Below are positions 18,383-27,901 of a stretch of 56,752 nt of DNA, one piece after another; the first letter of the stretch is position 1, and every line of letters begins with the position of its first letter. Below the pieces are notes generated by a model. The model searched no databases. It was not told the DNA's origin and saw only the letters and a list, made by a program, of their open reading frames with translations. The DNA comes from Thecamonas trahens ATCC 50062 (taxonomy: Eukaryota > Apusozoa > Apusomonadida > Apusomonadidae): contig NW_013657627.1 in the NCBI RefSeq assembly GCF_000142905.1, forward strand, positions 166,674-223,425. The letters are read 5' to 3'. A program made the translations under genes and the position numbers.

Positions 18383-19018
18383 GGGACAGGAGAGGTGTAT
18401 GGCAGGATGGGGGAGGGGGGGGAGGGGGGAGGTGGTGAGGTGGGAGTGCGGTGCCGGAGGGGGAAACGTTGCCACACGCCAATCCTTTTTTTTTTCGGAA
18501 GGGATTGGAGAGAGTGAGAAAGAAGGAGGCCGCACGGATGGCCTGTGGCCTGATGGTTGGCTTGCGGCAAGGGGGAGGGATGATGAGAGAGGGGGGAGGA
18601 GGAGGAAAAGATGTATGGCTGCTTGGGGCTCGGTGGGTGGAGAGAGTAGCGGCGAAGGGGCGCTCGGGTGATCTGGGCAAGAGACGACTTTTTCTCCCAA
18701 AATTCGAAATGTGCAGCTCGCGTGTGGGAAAGAGAGAGAGCGGCTGCTCATTGGCCCAGATGGCTGCGATGGAATGAAGGGGAGAAATGATGAATGTGTG
18801 TGTGGAGGGGGGGCGGAGTCATGCAGCCGTCGCAACCAACGTTGCATGCGATAAGAGAACAGGAGCAGAGCTGGTCCAGAGGCAAGAAAATTTGTGCCGC
18901 GCCCCTCCCCCCCCCCACCTCATCCCCATTCCGCCAAAAGCCTCCGCGAGCGGCTGAGCCAGCGCTCTTCCCCCCGGCGAGCCACCTCTCCATGCCCCGG
19001 CTCCCCATCCCAGCCACC
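18383..19018. promoter_or_regulatory. 636-bp divergent intergenic region
   Basis: It separates the start of the DUF4874-like gene (-) from the TMEM222 gene (+). It contains a T10+ run at 18486-18496, G/A-rich sequence 18400-18660, an ATTGG (inverted CCAAT) at 18750-18754 and a C9 run near 18907. I see no gene in it; an apparent minus-strand extension of the neighbouring frame to 18847 has no ATG. Confidence 0.45.
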
Positions 19019-19637
19019 ATGAACAAGGACAAGCGGTTCCCTTCGACCATGGTGTGGACCCCGATTCCCCTCATTACGTACGCTCTCCCTCCTCTCCCCC
19101 TCACCTTCCCCCCTCTAGCCCACATTCACCGCACCCACTCACCACCACCCCCACTACAGTTGGCTCCTTCCCTTCATCGGGCACATGGGCCTGACAGACT
19201 CTGAGGGGACGATCTTCGACTTTGCCGGTCCGTACACCATCAACGTCTCCAAGCGGACGACGGCGTTCGGCCCACCGGCAAAGGTGGCGCCCATGTTTGA
19301 GTACATGGGCGGTGACGGCGGAAGCGAGAGCCGGAGCCTGTGGGACTCTGGCGTGGCAGCCGGCTCGGAGGAGTTCCGCCATCGCATGCACAACCTCATC
19401 TGCAACAACTGCCACGACCACGTCGCCGAGTGCCTCAACGTCATGCGCTATCCGGTCCCGGCCTGGGCTTGGGCCCCGCGGTGGGGCATGATCTCCGTCT
19501 GGCTGTACATGCTCCTCCATGGCAGGTACACCTCGTGGTCCGCCATCGTCAAGACCTACCTCCCGGCCCTGGTCCTCTGGTCGATCATTCTCGGCTTCAT
19601 GTACATGCCGTTCTGGCTCTCCCGTACCGACGAGTGA
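19019..19637 (+). CDS. TMEM222: TMEM222 / RTE1 family membrane protein
   Basis: Two exons, 19019-19077 and 19160-19637 (178 residues), with an 82-nt intron (donor GTACGC, acceptor CTACAG). The splice joins AC to T and gives MVWTPIPLITWLLPFIGHMG, the conserved opening of this family. Further family marks are DFAGPYTINV, SEEFRHRMHNLICNNCHDH and two C-terminal hydrophobic helices (MISVWLYMLLHG; LPALVLWSIILGFMYM). In plants RTE1 sits at the Golgi/ER and promotes the ethylene receptor ETR1; the animal TMEM222 role is poorly known. No ethylene receptor is in this window, so I transfer only family membership. Without the intron the N-terminal motif would be broken. It converges on the PHD/RING gene with 18 bp between stops. 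Confidence 0.95.
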
Positions 19638-19655
19638 CCGCTTGCTCCTCCGCCT

Positions 19656-21560
19656 CTACCCGCGGGTGATCCGATGCCAGCCGAGGACGGTGTGGACGTA
19701 CTCGAGGTCGACCGCCGCAAACGGAGTCTTGCACAGCGGGCAAACGTTCTCGGTGCATCGCGAGTTGAGCACCACCGCCATGCACCCGAGATGGACGGTG
19801 TGGACACAGTCGGTGAGCGCGTACAGCGCACGCTCGGCAGCGGTCTCCACCCCGACTACCGCTGCGCCCGCCGGCGAGACGATGCACCTCGCCTCGGCGT
19901 GGTCGTCCCAGAGGTCGACGTCGCGCGAGAGCCCGTGCGCCACAAAGGCAGCGATCGACGCTCCGGCCCGCGTCGACACAAAGTAGTCGGGAATCGGCGC
20001 CGGGTGCGCCAGCGGGAGCAGGCAGGTGGCACACACCGGGGCAGAGCCATGCCACTCGGCAGCAGGCACCGCAGGCAGCTGCGACACAATCCGCGAGACC
20101 CGCGCCTGGAGCTCGGTTGCAAGCGTAGGCCCGGCTGTCGCCGCCTCCCGCCCCGGCTCGTCTTGCGGGCTCTCCGACTTGGGCGTCCCGTCGTCAAGCA
20201 TGTCTAGCAGTTCAAGCGGCGGCGGCGCCAAGCGCGGCGCGGCGCCATTGGCGTCCAGCACGCTCTGCACCTCGGCCGATGCTGCCGAGTACGCCATGAC
20301 GACAGCCGCGTCGGGCGCCGCCCGCGTCCGTATCATCACTCCGGCCACCTCGATCTCGGGCGACGCAAAAACCGCAAAAACCTCCCGCCGCCGCGCGGGC
20401 ATGAGGTCGAGGAAGCCGCCGCCGATCACGCCCTGGGCGTGGAGCCGCGCCACCGACGCAGCGCCGCGGACCAGGCTCGCCGCCGCGGCCTCGACGCTGG
20501 CAAGCACCGCCTCCTCATCAGGCCCCCATGGTCTGTGCGAGACAAGCGCGTCGACCGCCTGCCGCTTGCCCACCGTCCGCGACGCCGCCAGCCCACGCGC
20601 CGTGGCCAGCCGCCGGTACGCCGCGTACACGTACGGCCGCGCGAGCTGACGGATCCGCTCGCGCAGCCGCTCGGCTGCCGCGGCCGAGCCCTGCGCACAC
20701 TCTGCACACAGAAACGTCTCCGGCACATGCCGTCCGCCCGGCAGCCCTACACATGCCATGTGTTTCCACGTCCCACATTCGTCGCATGCAATCGCCGGTC
20801 CGTCAATCCGCTGCTGCGGCTTGCACGAGCACGTCAGCTGGCCCGTCGCCGCCGGCAGCCGGCCTGCAGCCGGTGATCGTGGTGCGGCTGGTGATTGCGC
20901 ATCTGCAGACGTGAGCGGCGGCGATGGATGCACCGCCTCGCCCGACTGCTCAGCCACCGGCGAAGCCTCGCCCAGTTGCCCGGCTGCCGTCGGTGCCTCG
21001 CCCGGCGAAGCCTCGCCCAGTTGCCCGGCTGCCGTCGGTGCCTCGCCCGGCGAAGCCTCGCCCAGTTGCCCGGCTGCCGTCGGTGCCTCGCCCGGCGAAG
21101 CCTCGCCCAGTTGCCCGGCTGCCGTCGGTGCCTCGCCCGGCTCGCGCTTGCCGGTCGGAGTTTCACGCCCTTTTTCGGCCGCCGGTGATCGCTCGCTGGT
21201 TGATCGCGCGCCGGACTGGTCGCCTTCCACAGCGAGTTGAACAGGCGTTGCAGCGCGTGATGGTGCTGCCGGAGCAGGAGGAGCAGTCATAGCCAAGACA
21301 TGGTTGAGCCATCGAGTGTGGGCGCGGCGGGTGGACCTGGGCGCGTAAACAGGCTCCCCCGGCGGGGACAACTCGAGCGTAGCGTGATCACTTTTCTGAG
21401 TCTTCGGGCACCTGAATCCACAATGTTTTTTAGCCAGGCTGACTCCCCCTATCGCCACCGGCTCTGCTCGCCGCTTGCGCCTACGCGTGTGTGGGCTTCC
21501 CGAGATGGCTGCAGGAGGCGGAGGCGGTGGTGGCGGGCTGGGTCTATGACTTGGATCCAT
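19656..21560 (-). CDS. PHD-finger and split RING-like finger protein
   Basis: A single exon of up to 634 residues. The start is uncertain: ATG 21560 follows a C-run and gives a Pro-rich N-terminus with a basic cluster (RRRKRRAEP, possible nuclear signal); ATG 21290 would give 544 residues. Features in order: a 4 x 15-residue repeat (about 141-200), a PHD finger near 243-290 (CSC...CDEC, then TWKHMACVGLP, then CAEC), an Ala/Arg-rich helical middle, and at the C-terminus a RING-type set of ligands, CATC, then CVHTVHLGC, then CPLC. In the last unit, roughly 70 residues separate the first Cys pair from the next ligands, longer than in ordinary RINGs. PHD fingers read histone H3 tails and RINGs recruit E2 enzymes, so a chromatin-linked ubiquitin ligase is a reasonable inference, not shown. 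Confidence 0.78.
   Translation of the reverse strand: MDPSHRPSPPPPPPPPAAISGSPHTRRRKRRAEPVAIGGVSLAKKHCGFRCPKTQKSDHATLELSPPGEPVYAPRSTRRAHTRWLNHVLAMTAPPAPAAPSRAATPVQLAVEGDQSGARSTSERSPAAEKGRETPTGKREPGEAPTAAGQLGEASPGEAPTAAGQLGEASPGEAPTAAGQLGEASPGEAPTAAGQLGEASPVAEQSGEAVHPSPPLTSADAQSPAAPRSPAAGRLPAATGQLTCSCKPQQRIDGPAIACDECGTWKHMACVGLPGGRHVPETFLCAECAQGSAAAAERLRERIRQLARPYVYAAYRRLATARGLAASRTVGKRQAVDALVSHRPWGPDEEAVLASVEAAAASLVRGAASVARLHAQGVIGGGFLDLMPARRREVFAVFASPEIEVAGVMIRTRAAPDAAVVMAYSAASAEVQSVLDANGAAPRLAPPPLELLDMLDDGTPKSESPQDEPGREAATAGPTLATELQARVSRIVSQLPAVPAAEWHGSAPVCATCLLPLAHPAPIPDYFVSTRAGASIAAFVAHGLSRDVDLWDDHAEARCIVSPAGAAVVGVETAAERALYALTDCVHTVHLGCMAVVLNSRCTENVCPLCKTPFAAVDLEYVHTVLGWHRITRG
20959..21138. 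repeat. 45-bp coding tandem repeat, four copies
   Basis: Four adjacent copies (20959-21003, 21004-21048, 21049-21093, 21094-21138) look identical at base level. Each codes for GEAPTAAGQLGEASP on the minus strand. Identity without silent changes implies recent expansion or homogenisation. Confidence 0.95.
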
Positions 21561-21667
21561 CGGTAGAGGGGGGGGGGGGGGGGACAAGTGTGATAGGGGG
21601 CGGTGTGTACGGCGGCGCTGGGTGAGGCGGCGGGCGGGTGGGCCGAGCTGCGAGTTGGGATCACCGA

Positions 21668-23355
21668 TCAGCGGACGACGAGCGAGGCCAGGAGCTGCTG
21701 GATGGAGGCATCATTGCGGATGATGGTGGCCTTGAGGGCAAGATTCTTGGCGAGCTGATTCTTGATGGCCTCGTCAACCTGGCGGAGCTTGGCCTCCAAG
21801 GGCTCGAGCTCTGCGGCGGCGGCCTTGCGGTGCTTGGCGAGGGCGGCCTTGTGCGACTCGGCGTCTGCGACGTAGCCGTTGAGCTCGCGGGTCATCGACG
21901 CCATGTCTTCCTGCACGTAGTCCATCAGCTGGCCGAGCTTGGTGACCTGCGGCGCGGCGTGCTGCAGAGCATCGCAGAGCTCGCCAAGCTCGCGGGCGCC
22001 TACGGCTGGTGCGCTGGCAGCCGAGCCTGCCGAGCCGCCGGCCGAGCCTCCGGCGCGCTTCTTCTTGAGAATGATACCCGTTGAGCCCGAGGCCTGCGTC
22101 GTCTCGGCCTGCTTGGCCTCAACAGCCTGGATCTTGGCCTGAGCCGACTTGAGCTGCGCCACAAGCTTCCCGTCGGGGGCCGAGCTAGCTGCTGCCGGCC
22201 GCGAGCTGCCACCGGCCCCGCCGACGGCCATAAAGTCTTCGTCGTCGCCCGAGTCGTCGTCGCGGATGATGGCTTTGTTGACGACAGTGCGGTCGGCGCC
22301 AGAGCCCGGGCGCCCCCGTCCACCGGTGCGCGCCTTGGGCGGCCCCGTTCTCGTCGTCGCCCGGATGATTGGCTGCTGCCGAGTGGCTGGCTCGACTGGT
22401 GCGGCAGCTGGCTGCTCTGCAGGCGGCGCTGCCGCCGCCGCCAGCTCGGGACCACGGCTCGCCTCGTTCTGATCCGCCTGCGCCGGCTCGGCCGGCACTG
22501 CCTGAACTTGCTTCGGCCGCTGGCGCTTGCCGCGTGCTGACGACGGACGCGCCGGGCGCTTGGCTGGCTCTGCAGGTTCTGCGGGCGGGGCCTGCGGCTC
22601 GGCCTCGGGCGCAGGTGCGGGCGCCTTTGCCTTTGCCTTTGCCTTGTCCTTACCCTTGGCTTTCGCCGCTCCACGCTCGGGCATGTGCTCACCGGCGCGG
22701 ACACGGCGTACGGCATCGGGCATGTCGACCGACTTTGAGACGGCAGCCTTGGCCAGCATGGTGAGGAAGATGTTGGTCCGCTTGGGCTCGAGGCCGGCCA
22801 CGATCTTCTTTGGCTTGACCGGGACGTTCATGTCAAGGGCGATGCCCACAACATCGATGACCTTTGTCAGAAAGGCGATCTTGTCAGCCTTGCCCTTGAT
22901 ATTGCTCACATCGAGCTCTGCCGGCTCAAACAGGCCGTCGGCAAAGTGCCGCTTGGCCACCAGCGCCACCACCACGTCGTGCAGAAAGCGGAACGGCGGA
23001 CGAGCGAGCACCTTTTCATCCATAGCAGGCGTCTGTGCAGGCGAAGCATGTGTGTGTGATTGTGAATGTGTGTGTGTGCGTGCGCGGGCAAGGGACGGGG
23101 AGGTGGCTGTGGTGTGAGTGTGTGTGTGTGCGGTGGCTGGGTAGGTGGTGGTGGTTTGGCGCGCAGGCGGTGGCTGGGGGNNNNNNNNNNNNNNNNNNNN
23201 NNNNNNNNNNNNNNNNNNNNNNNNNNNNNNNNNNNNNNNNNNNNNNNNNNNNNNNNNNNNNNNNNNNNNNNNNNNNNNNNTACGCTAATGACCCTCCCCA
23301 GGGTGGACTGGGTCTTCTTGATCTTGTCCATCAGGTCGGAGGGGATGTCCGCCAT
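21668..23355 (-). CDS. IFT54: Intraflagellar transport protein IFT54 (TRAF3IP1/MIP-T3)
   Basis: Exon 1 is 23355-23284 and exon 2 is 23032-21668; 478 residues in total. The 251-bp intron holds a 100-N assembly gap: its donor GTA abuts the gap, and the acceptor is GCACAG. Joined in phase 0, the protein reads through KKTQSTLGRVIS to TPAMDEKVLARPPFRFLHDV, matching the N-terminal calponin-homology-like domain of IFT54 (family KTQxTLGK, LTEKLLNKPPFRYLHDI). Then come IVAGLEPKRTN, a long Lys/Ala/Pro-rich linker, and a C-terminal coiled coil with LGQLMDYVQEDMASM (family LGKIMDYIQED), which binds IFT20. IFT54 is an IFT-B subunit that binds tubulin and motors in the cilium. The gap is only in intron sequence if this model is right. 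This gene is the window's direct evidence of a flagellum. Confidence 0.93.
23181..23280. other. Assembly gap (100 N)
   Basis: Exactly 100 undefined bases, the usual placeholder for a gap of unknown length. It lies inside the IFT54 intron, next to its donor site, and flanking GT-rich and GGTGG sequence suggests a simple repeat stopped the assembly. Confidence 0.98.
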
Positions 23356-24010
23356 GATGAGTCCCCGTGTGTGCTTGGTGGTGGTGGTGGTGGTGGGGTA
23401 GTAGCTGTGGGGTGGGATGGGTGGGGTTGGCGTTGGCTGCCGTCGACGGTCGGCTCGGTGGCGGCCAGGTCGTGTCCTCCAGCCGCTGTCGATCAAACTC
23501 TCGGTCCTCCTCCCTCCTCCCTCCCTCCTCCCCCCCCTCCCGTTCCATCTCCATCAACCCGTCAACATCCCCTTTTCTCCATCGCACCAATCTCTACGCC
23601 TGCTCTTACCCCATATATTCTGATCATCCCCATCCCATCCCATCCCATCCCCCCTCTCCCCCCACTTCCTTCTCTTTGTCGTAACAAATGTCACTTGAGG
23701 GAACACTCTCGCGCCAACCTCACCTCCCTCTCCCCGTTCCTCCCCTCCCCCGACTGCCTCAGCCCCCACCCCTAACACATCAGACATTCCTCTTTACGCC
23801 ACCTTACGTCGCACTTGTCGACAGCAGTCACACCTTCTTCGCTACCTCCCCCCTCCCCCCCCCCCCCTTCGGTACCTGCAATAGGCACAGGTGGTCGGAG
23901 CAGTCGGCAAAGAGGTTCGATTGTTCCAGAGCGGCAGGGCTAGGCAGAGACAGAGCCAGACAAGGCAGATCAGTGGAAGCTGGCAAGTGGCTGCGTGGGA
24001 CCGAGACATC
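23356..24010. promoter_or_regulatory. 655-bp divergent region between IFT54 and ATG9
   Basis: It contains a GGT run near 23380-23397, long C/T-rich stretches (23500-23790), CATCC repeats near 23630-23655 and a C12 run near 23858-23873. No gene is supported; the + frame open from 23891 has no ATG before 24011. It must carry both promoters. Confidence 0.45.
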
Positions 24011-26218
24011 ATGCTAGATGCAGAGTATCATAGGGTGGAGTCTGGAGACATGCCGCTGGTGGATATGTCCGCAGGCGACGTGAGCGGCAAGAGTGGCGGC
24101 GGCCGGCAGCCGCTGCTCGGCTCGGGCGAGGGCGGGCAAGGTCCATCGCCGTTTGCCAACATCGCATCCCCGGACGGCTTTCTCAAGCAAACGTATCTGT
24201 ACTACGTGGGGCTTGGGTACTGGCCGATTGTGACGCAGCAGGTGTTTGATCTGCTCACGCTTGCGTTTGTCATCTTTCTCTTTGGCTTTGTCACGATGGC
24301 GGTCGAGTACGGCCGGCTGCTGGACGATCTGTCTGCCGAGAATCGGATTGCCTTTGTGGACTACATGTCGTTTGCGCCCGAGAAGCATCCGTTTGCGCTC
24401 CTCTGCGCCATTCTTTTCTCGCTCTATTGGCTGACATCGCTGTACTGGTTTGTGGTCTCGCTCCCGCTGCTGGGGAGAGTAGCCGCGTTCTACAAGGCCG
24501 AGGTGTACGAGGCGAGCGATCGTGGCGGCGACTGGAACCTTAAGGCGCGGCCGTGGTCTGCGGTGGTTGCGCGAGTGTCTGCGGCGCAGCGGCGCAACGC
24601 CATGATCCGGACGGTCGACTCGCTGGACGCACTCGACGTGACCAACATCATCATGCGTCAGGAGAACTTTATGCTTGGGCTGTACGAGGCGCACATCCTT
24701 GGCATCCACCCGATCAACGCGGGATGGCTCCGGTGGGTGCCTGTCGAGGTCCCGTTCCTCAACAAGAGCTACCCGGTGGTCACAGCGGCACTCGACTACA
24801 ACTACCGGCACATTGTGCTCAACTACGTGTTCTCGGGCTCGGGCGGCGGAGTCCACCCTGTGCTGAGCAGTGGGCCGCTGAGCGCGTCGCGGCGAGCGCG
24901 GCTGGTCGCCGGCCTCCGCACCCAGTTCCGGATCGGTGCTGTGGTCAACCTTGTGCTCATGCCGTTCATCCTTGTCTTTCTTGTCTTTTACTTTTTCTTC
25001 AAGTACGGAGAGCAGTTTCACTCGAACCCGCACTCGCTCTCGGCCCGGGCCTGGTCGCCGTACGCCAAGCGCATCTTCCGCATGTACAACGAGCTGCTCC
25101 ACGAGTTTGAGAACCGCGTTAACAAAGCGCACGCGCCGGCGTATCGCTACCTGCAGCAGTTCCCGCCAGCCATCACCGCTACCCTCGCCAAGTTTGTGGC
25201 CTTCCTCGTCGGCTCGGCCACCATTCTCTTTGTCGTTCTCTCGCTCATTGACCAGAACGCGTACTTTAACCTCGAGATCACACCCGACAAGTCGGTTGTT
25301 TTCTACCTCGGGCCTGCCGCAGCAATTCTGGCGTTGGCTCGGTCGTTCATCCCTGCGCCGTACGTGACATACGACGCCGACAAGGCCCTGCACGACGTCG
25401 CCGCGCACACCCGCTTCCTCCCGCCGGCGTGGGAGCACGGAGCTGGGACGCGTGAGGTCCTCGCTCAGTTTTCGGAGCTCTTCCAGTACAAGGTCGTTCT
25501 CTTTCTGCAGGAGCTCATCTCGGTCGTCCTCATGCCGTGGCTCCTGCTCTCGGCCTCAATGGGCTCAACGCCCGAAGAGGTCCTCCGATTCTTTGAGGAA
25601 AATCTCGTCGAGGTCCGCGGCCTTGGCCACCTCTGCCGGCCGGCACGGTTTGATCTAGACGCGGCTGTGACAGAGGTTGGTGCGGCATCGCTTTCGGACT
25701 CTATTGCTGCCCTCGCCGAGCCGGGCAAGGCCAACCACGACCTCGTCCTCAACTCGTTTGTCAACTTTGCGGCGAATCACCCCGAGTGGGTTCCGTGCCC
25801 GTCTGGAACGGCGCTGCTGCAGTCGATTGCGTCGGTGCCGGATCTGGAGACGCCGGCCGGCGGCGCACTGCTGCAGTCGCCGGCGGCATCGTCGGTCGCG
25901 CTCGCAGCCTCGCTCACCACCTCGATCCGCCGAGTGGCCGGCGAGCCGGCCGCCGTCCCGCGAGTCGCGCGCTCGCCGTCGGTCTCGGCCTCGCAACAAT
26001 GGTTCTCGCTCCTCGACACCCAACGGGCCGCCATCCAGCTGCCTCACGTCGACACTCGCTACTGCCCGCCACCCATTGCCGATGCCGCCCTCCCGCCGCC
26101 GCCATTCTCGTCGTCATCGTACGACTGTGACCCACCGCTCAATCTTGGCGGCGGCCGCGACGACGACGATGACGATCATCAGGTCGTGGGCACGTCGTCC
26201 GACTCGTCGTCGCGATGA
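24011..26218 (+). CDS. ATG9: Autophagy protein ATG9 (phospholipid scramblase)
   Basis: A single exon of 735 residues from ATG 24011. After an acidic N-terminal tail, the core holds the ATG9 helices (LTLAFVIFLFGFVTMAVEYG; ILFSLYWLTSLYWFVVSLPL; VNLVLMPFILVFLVFYFFF; FVAFLVGSATILFVVLSLID). Diagnostic ATG9 stretches are YNELLHEFENRVNKAH (family FNELEHEF) and KVVLFLQELISVVLMPWLLL (family LFLEELxSxxLTPFIL). ATG9 is the multispanning scramblase of Golgi/endosome-derived vesicles that seed the phagophore. The Ser/Asp-rich C-terminal tail is poorly conserved, as in other species. It is divergent from IFT54 and lies 147 bp ahead of the next + gene. Length is near the family range (about 800-1000, shorter here in the tails). 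Confidence 0.95.
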   Translation: MLDAEYHRVESGDMPLVDMSAGDVSGKSGGGRQPLLGSGEGGQGPSPFANIASPDGFLKQTYLYYVGLGYWPIVTQQVFDLLTLAFVIFLFGFVTMAVEYGRLLDDLSAENRIAFVDYMSFAPEKHPFALLCAILFSLYWLTSLYWFVVSLPLLGRVAAFYKAEVYEASDRGGDWNLKARPWSAVVARVSAAQRRNAMIRTVDSLDALDVTNIIMRQENFMLGLYEAHILGIHPINAGWLRWVPVEVPFLNKSYPVVTAALDYNYRHIVLNYVFSGSGGGVHPVLSSGPLSASRRARLVAGLRTQFRIGAVVNLVLMPFILVFLVFYFFFKYGEQFHSNPHSLSARAWSPYAKRIFRMYNELLHEFENRVNKAHAPAYRYLQQFPPAITATLAKFVAFLVGSATILFVVLSLIDQNAYFNLEITPDKSVVFYLGPAAAILALARSFIPAPYVTYDADKALHDVAAHTRFLPPAWEHGAGTREVLAQFSELFQYKVVLFLQELISVVLMPWLLLSASMGSTPEEVLRFFEENLVEVRGLGHLCRPARFDLDAAVTEVGAASLSDSIAALAEPGKANHDLVLNSFVNFAANHPEWVPCPSGTALLQSIASVPDLETPAGGALLQSPAASSVALAASLTTSIRRVAGEPAAVPRVARSPSVSASQQWFSLLDTQRAAIQLPHVDTRYCPPPIADAALPPPPFSSSSYDCDPPLNLGGGRDDDDDDHQVVGTSSDSSSR

Positions 26219-26365
26219 ATAGCCTTGATCCGAGGTGACAATGAACAAGGTCCATGGTTCAGAGCAAGCAAGCAGCGCAGAGAGGGGAAACGCACCCAAA
26301 CGACCGAGGACAGCCACCCCCCTCTCCCCTCACCACACCACTTCCCCCCCCCCCCCCCCCCTCCC

Positions 26366-27445
26366 ATGCCCTCCTCCTCCGCTACACTGGCTATCCTCCT
26401 TGTGGTGGCAAGCGTCACCGCTCTGGCAGCAGGCACGGCTCCGCCGCCCCCGGCGTGTACCAGCCAAGGCTCGCCGTCTGCGGCGCTCTCGTGCCTGGTC
26501 CCGGCCTCGCTGGCCTCGCTCAACATGTCTTTCACAGCCGACGTTGCCGTTGTCCGCTCGGCAGCCACCATCTCGGGCAGACTCGTCATCGGCTCGGGTG
26601 CTACGGTTGTTGTTCACGACGCAGTGCTCACCGTCTCCGGCTCGAGCCAGGTCAGCGGCGGTGTCCTCGCCATCCAGGGCGATGCGGGGCAGGCCAATCT
26701 CGACGGCGGCCTGATGATGAGCGAGAGTGGCGGACGGATCGAGTTTGAGGCCTCTGACGCCCGGGTCAATGCCGGTGCGACGGCGGCGCCTGTGGTTGTT
26801 ACCGGCAATCTCGCGCCGGGCGGCGCGACTGTCGCTGTCTCTCTTACCCCGGCCGTCCGCGATCGCCTCCGCGATGGCACGCCCATGGTCTGGCTCACCT
26901 TTTCCGGCGAGCTGGTTTCTGGCTCGGCCGACTTTGGTGTGAGTGTCACCATCGCTTCCGCCGCCCGCAGTGAGAAGCCGACCACCACCGCCTTTGGCTC
27001 GCTCCTCGCCGCGCCGGCCATCCGGTGCTCGGCTGCGAGCAAGCAGTGTACCTTTGGCTTTGAGGCCAACGGGCTCTCACCGTCATCCGACAACAATACC
27101 CTCGTCATCCTCGCCACTCTCGGCACCCTCATGCTCTCGCTCATCGTCGCCATCTGCGCCGCTCTCGCAGTCGCCCGCTCCAAGAACGTCAAGGTCCTCC
27201 GCGAGCGCGTCGCCCTCGCCCAAGCCAACCCTGAAGCCTATCAAGCTGCCAACAAGTCCAAGCTCCTGCCCAGCACGCCGCTCAAGCCCAAGCCGGAAGC
27301 AGCCGCGCCCGTCGATGACACCACCGACGATGCCGCCGACGACACCACCGACGATGCCGCCGACGACTTTACCTACGTCACTGCCACCTCGGACTCGGGT
27401 GCCACCTTGGGCTCGGACTCGGGCCCGGACTCGGGCTCATCGTAG
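26366..27445 (+). CDS. Type I single-pass membrane protein, function unknown
   Basis: 359 residues from ATG 26366, which directly follows a C-run and CCTCCC. A signal peptide (about 1-22, ATLAILLVVASVTALAAG) precedes a luminal/extracellular region (23-245) made of Val/Ser/Gly-rich beta-type strands with one Cys pair near each end. One membrane helix follows (LVILATLGTLMLSLIVAICAAL, about 250-272), then a cytoplasmic tail of basic then acidic character with DDTTDDAADD repeats and a Ser/Gly end. The strand-rich part resembles a right-handed beta-helix or cell-surface stalk, but I recognise no family. It lies 147 bp after ATG9 and on the same strand; a functional tie is not implied. Confidence 0.72.
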   Translation: MPSSSATLAILLVVASVTALAAGTAPPPPACTSQGSPSAALSCLVPASLASLNMSFTADVAVVRSAATISGRLVIGSGATVVVHDAVLTVSGSSQVSGGVLAIQGDAGQANLDGGLMMSESGGRIEFEASDARVNAGATAAPVVVTGNLAPGGATVAVSLTPAVRDRLRDGTPMVWLTFSGELVSGSADFGVSVTIASAARSEKPTTTAFGSLLAAPAIRCSAASKQCTFGFEANGLSPSSDNNTLVILATLGTLMLSLIVAICAALAVARSKNVKVLRERVALAQANPEAYQAANKSKLLPSTPLKPKPEAAAPVDDTTDDAADDTTDDAADDFTYVTATSDSGATLGSDSGPDSGSS

Positions 27446-27901
27446 TTGTTTGCCCATGATTCATCTGGCATGAGGGGGGCATGATGGTGCCACTCGTTAG
27501 CAGCGTGACCTCGATCGGCGTGATCGCTGTCAGCCCAGCCCGTGCACGGGCTGCAAGCGAGGAATCGAGCTCTGTCCGGAAACCGGATCCCAAGCCAGCA
27601 CCTCCCCTACCCCCCCCCCCCCCCCCCCTTCTCCTAAAAGGCCAACGATCGCGGCAGTGGGCGTCAGGACTCACCATTGGGCCGCGTCATGATGCGCGTC
27701 ATCATGGCCGCACGCGTCACCGCCAAGTGAGCCTTGCTCTTTTTCTGGCGAAACACACAATGGAAACCATCGTCCGAGCCAATTGGAGGCCTGAGGCAAC
27801 CCAAAAAGGTCGTGAAATTGGGGCCCAGCAGGCGGCTTGCCACGGAAGAGGTCAAGGGCAAACAGATCGCGACAGACTCGACTCGACACTCTTGCAACAT
27901 C
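27446..27901. promoter_or_regulatory. 456-bp region upstream of the ABCG gene
   Basis: It includes a C17 run at about 27611-27627 and a palindromic double CCAAT box (CCAATTGG, 27779-27786). No coding sequence is supported. The frame open from 27734 into the ABCG gene lacks an ATG and is treated as 5' UTR. Confidence 0.45.
27779..27786. promoter_or_regulatory. Palindromic CCAAT pair CCAATTGG
   Basis: Two CCAAT boxes overlap head to head at about 115 bp before the ABCG start codon. CCAAT is the NF-Y (HAP2/3/5) core, and NF-Y is widely conserved. Whether it works here is inference from position. Confidence 0.35.

Noticed and set aside
23908-23935. GGTTCGATTGTTCC resembling a tRNA T-arm
   Set aside because: No acceptor or anticodon arms can be folded around it; chance match upstream of ATG9.
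24014-25438. 474-residue frame antisense to ATG9
   Set aside because: A mirror of ATG9 codon usage; charged low-information sequence and no family match.
27734-27901. Upstream extension of the ABCG transporter
   Set aside because: No ATG in that stretch and no ABCG homology; MGDDEYYY from 27902 is a natural start.
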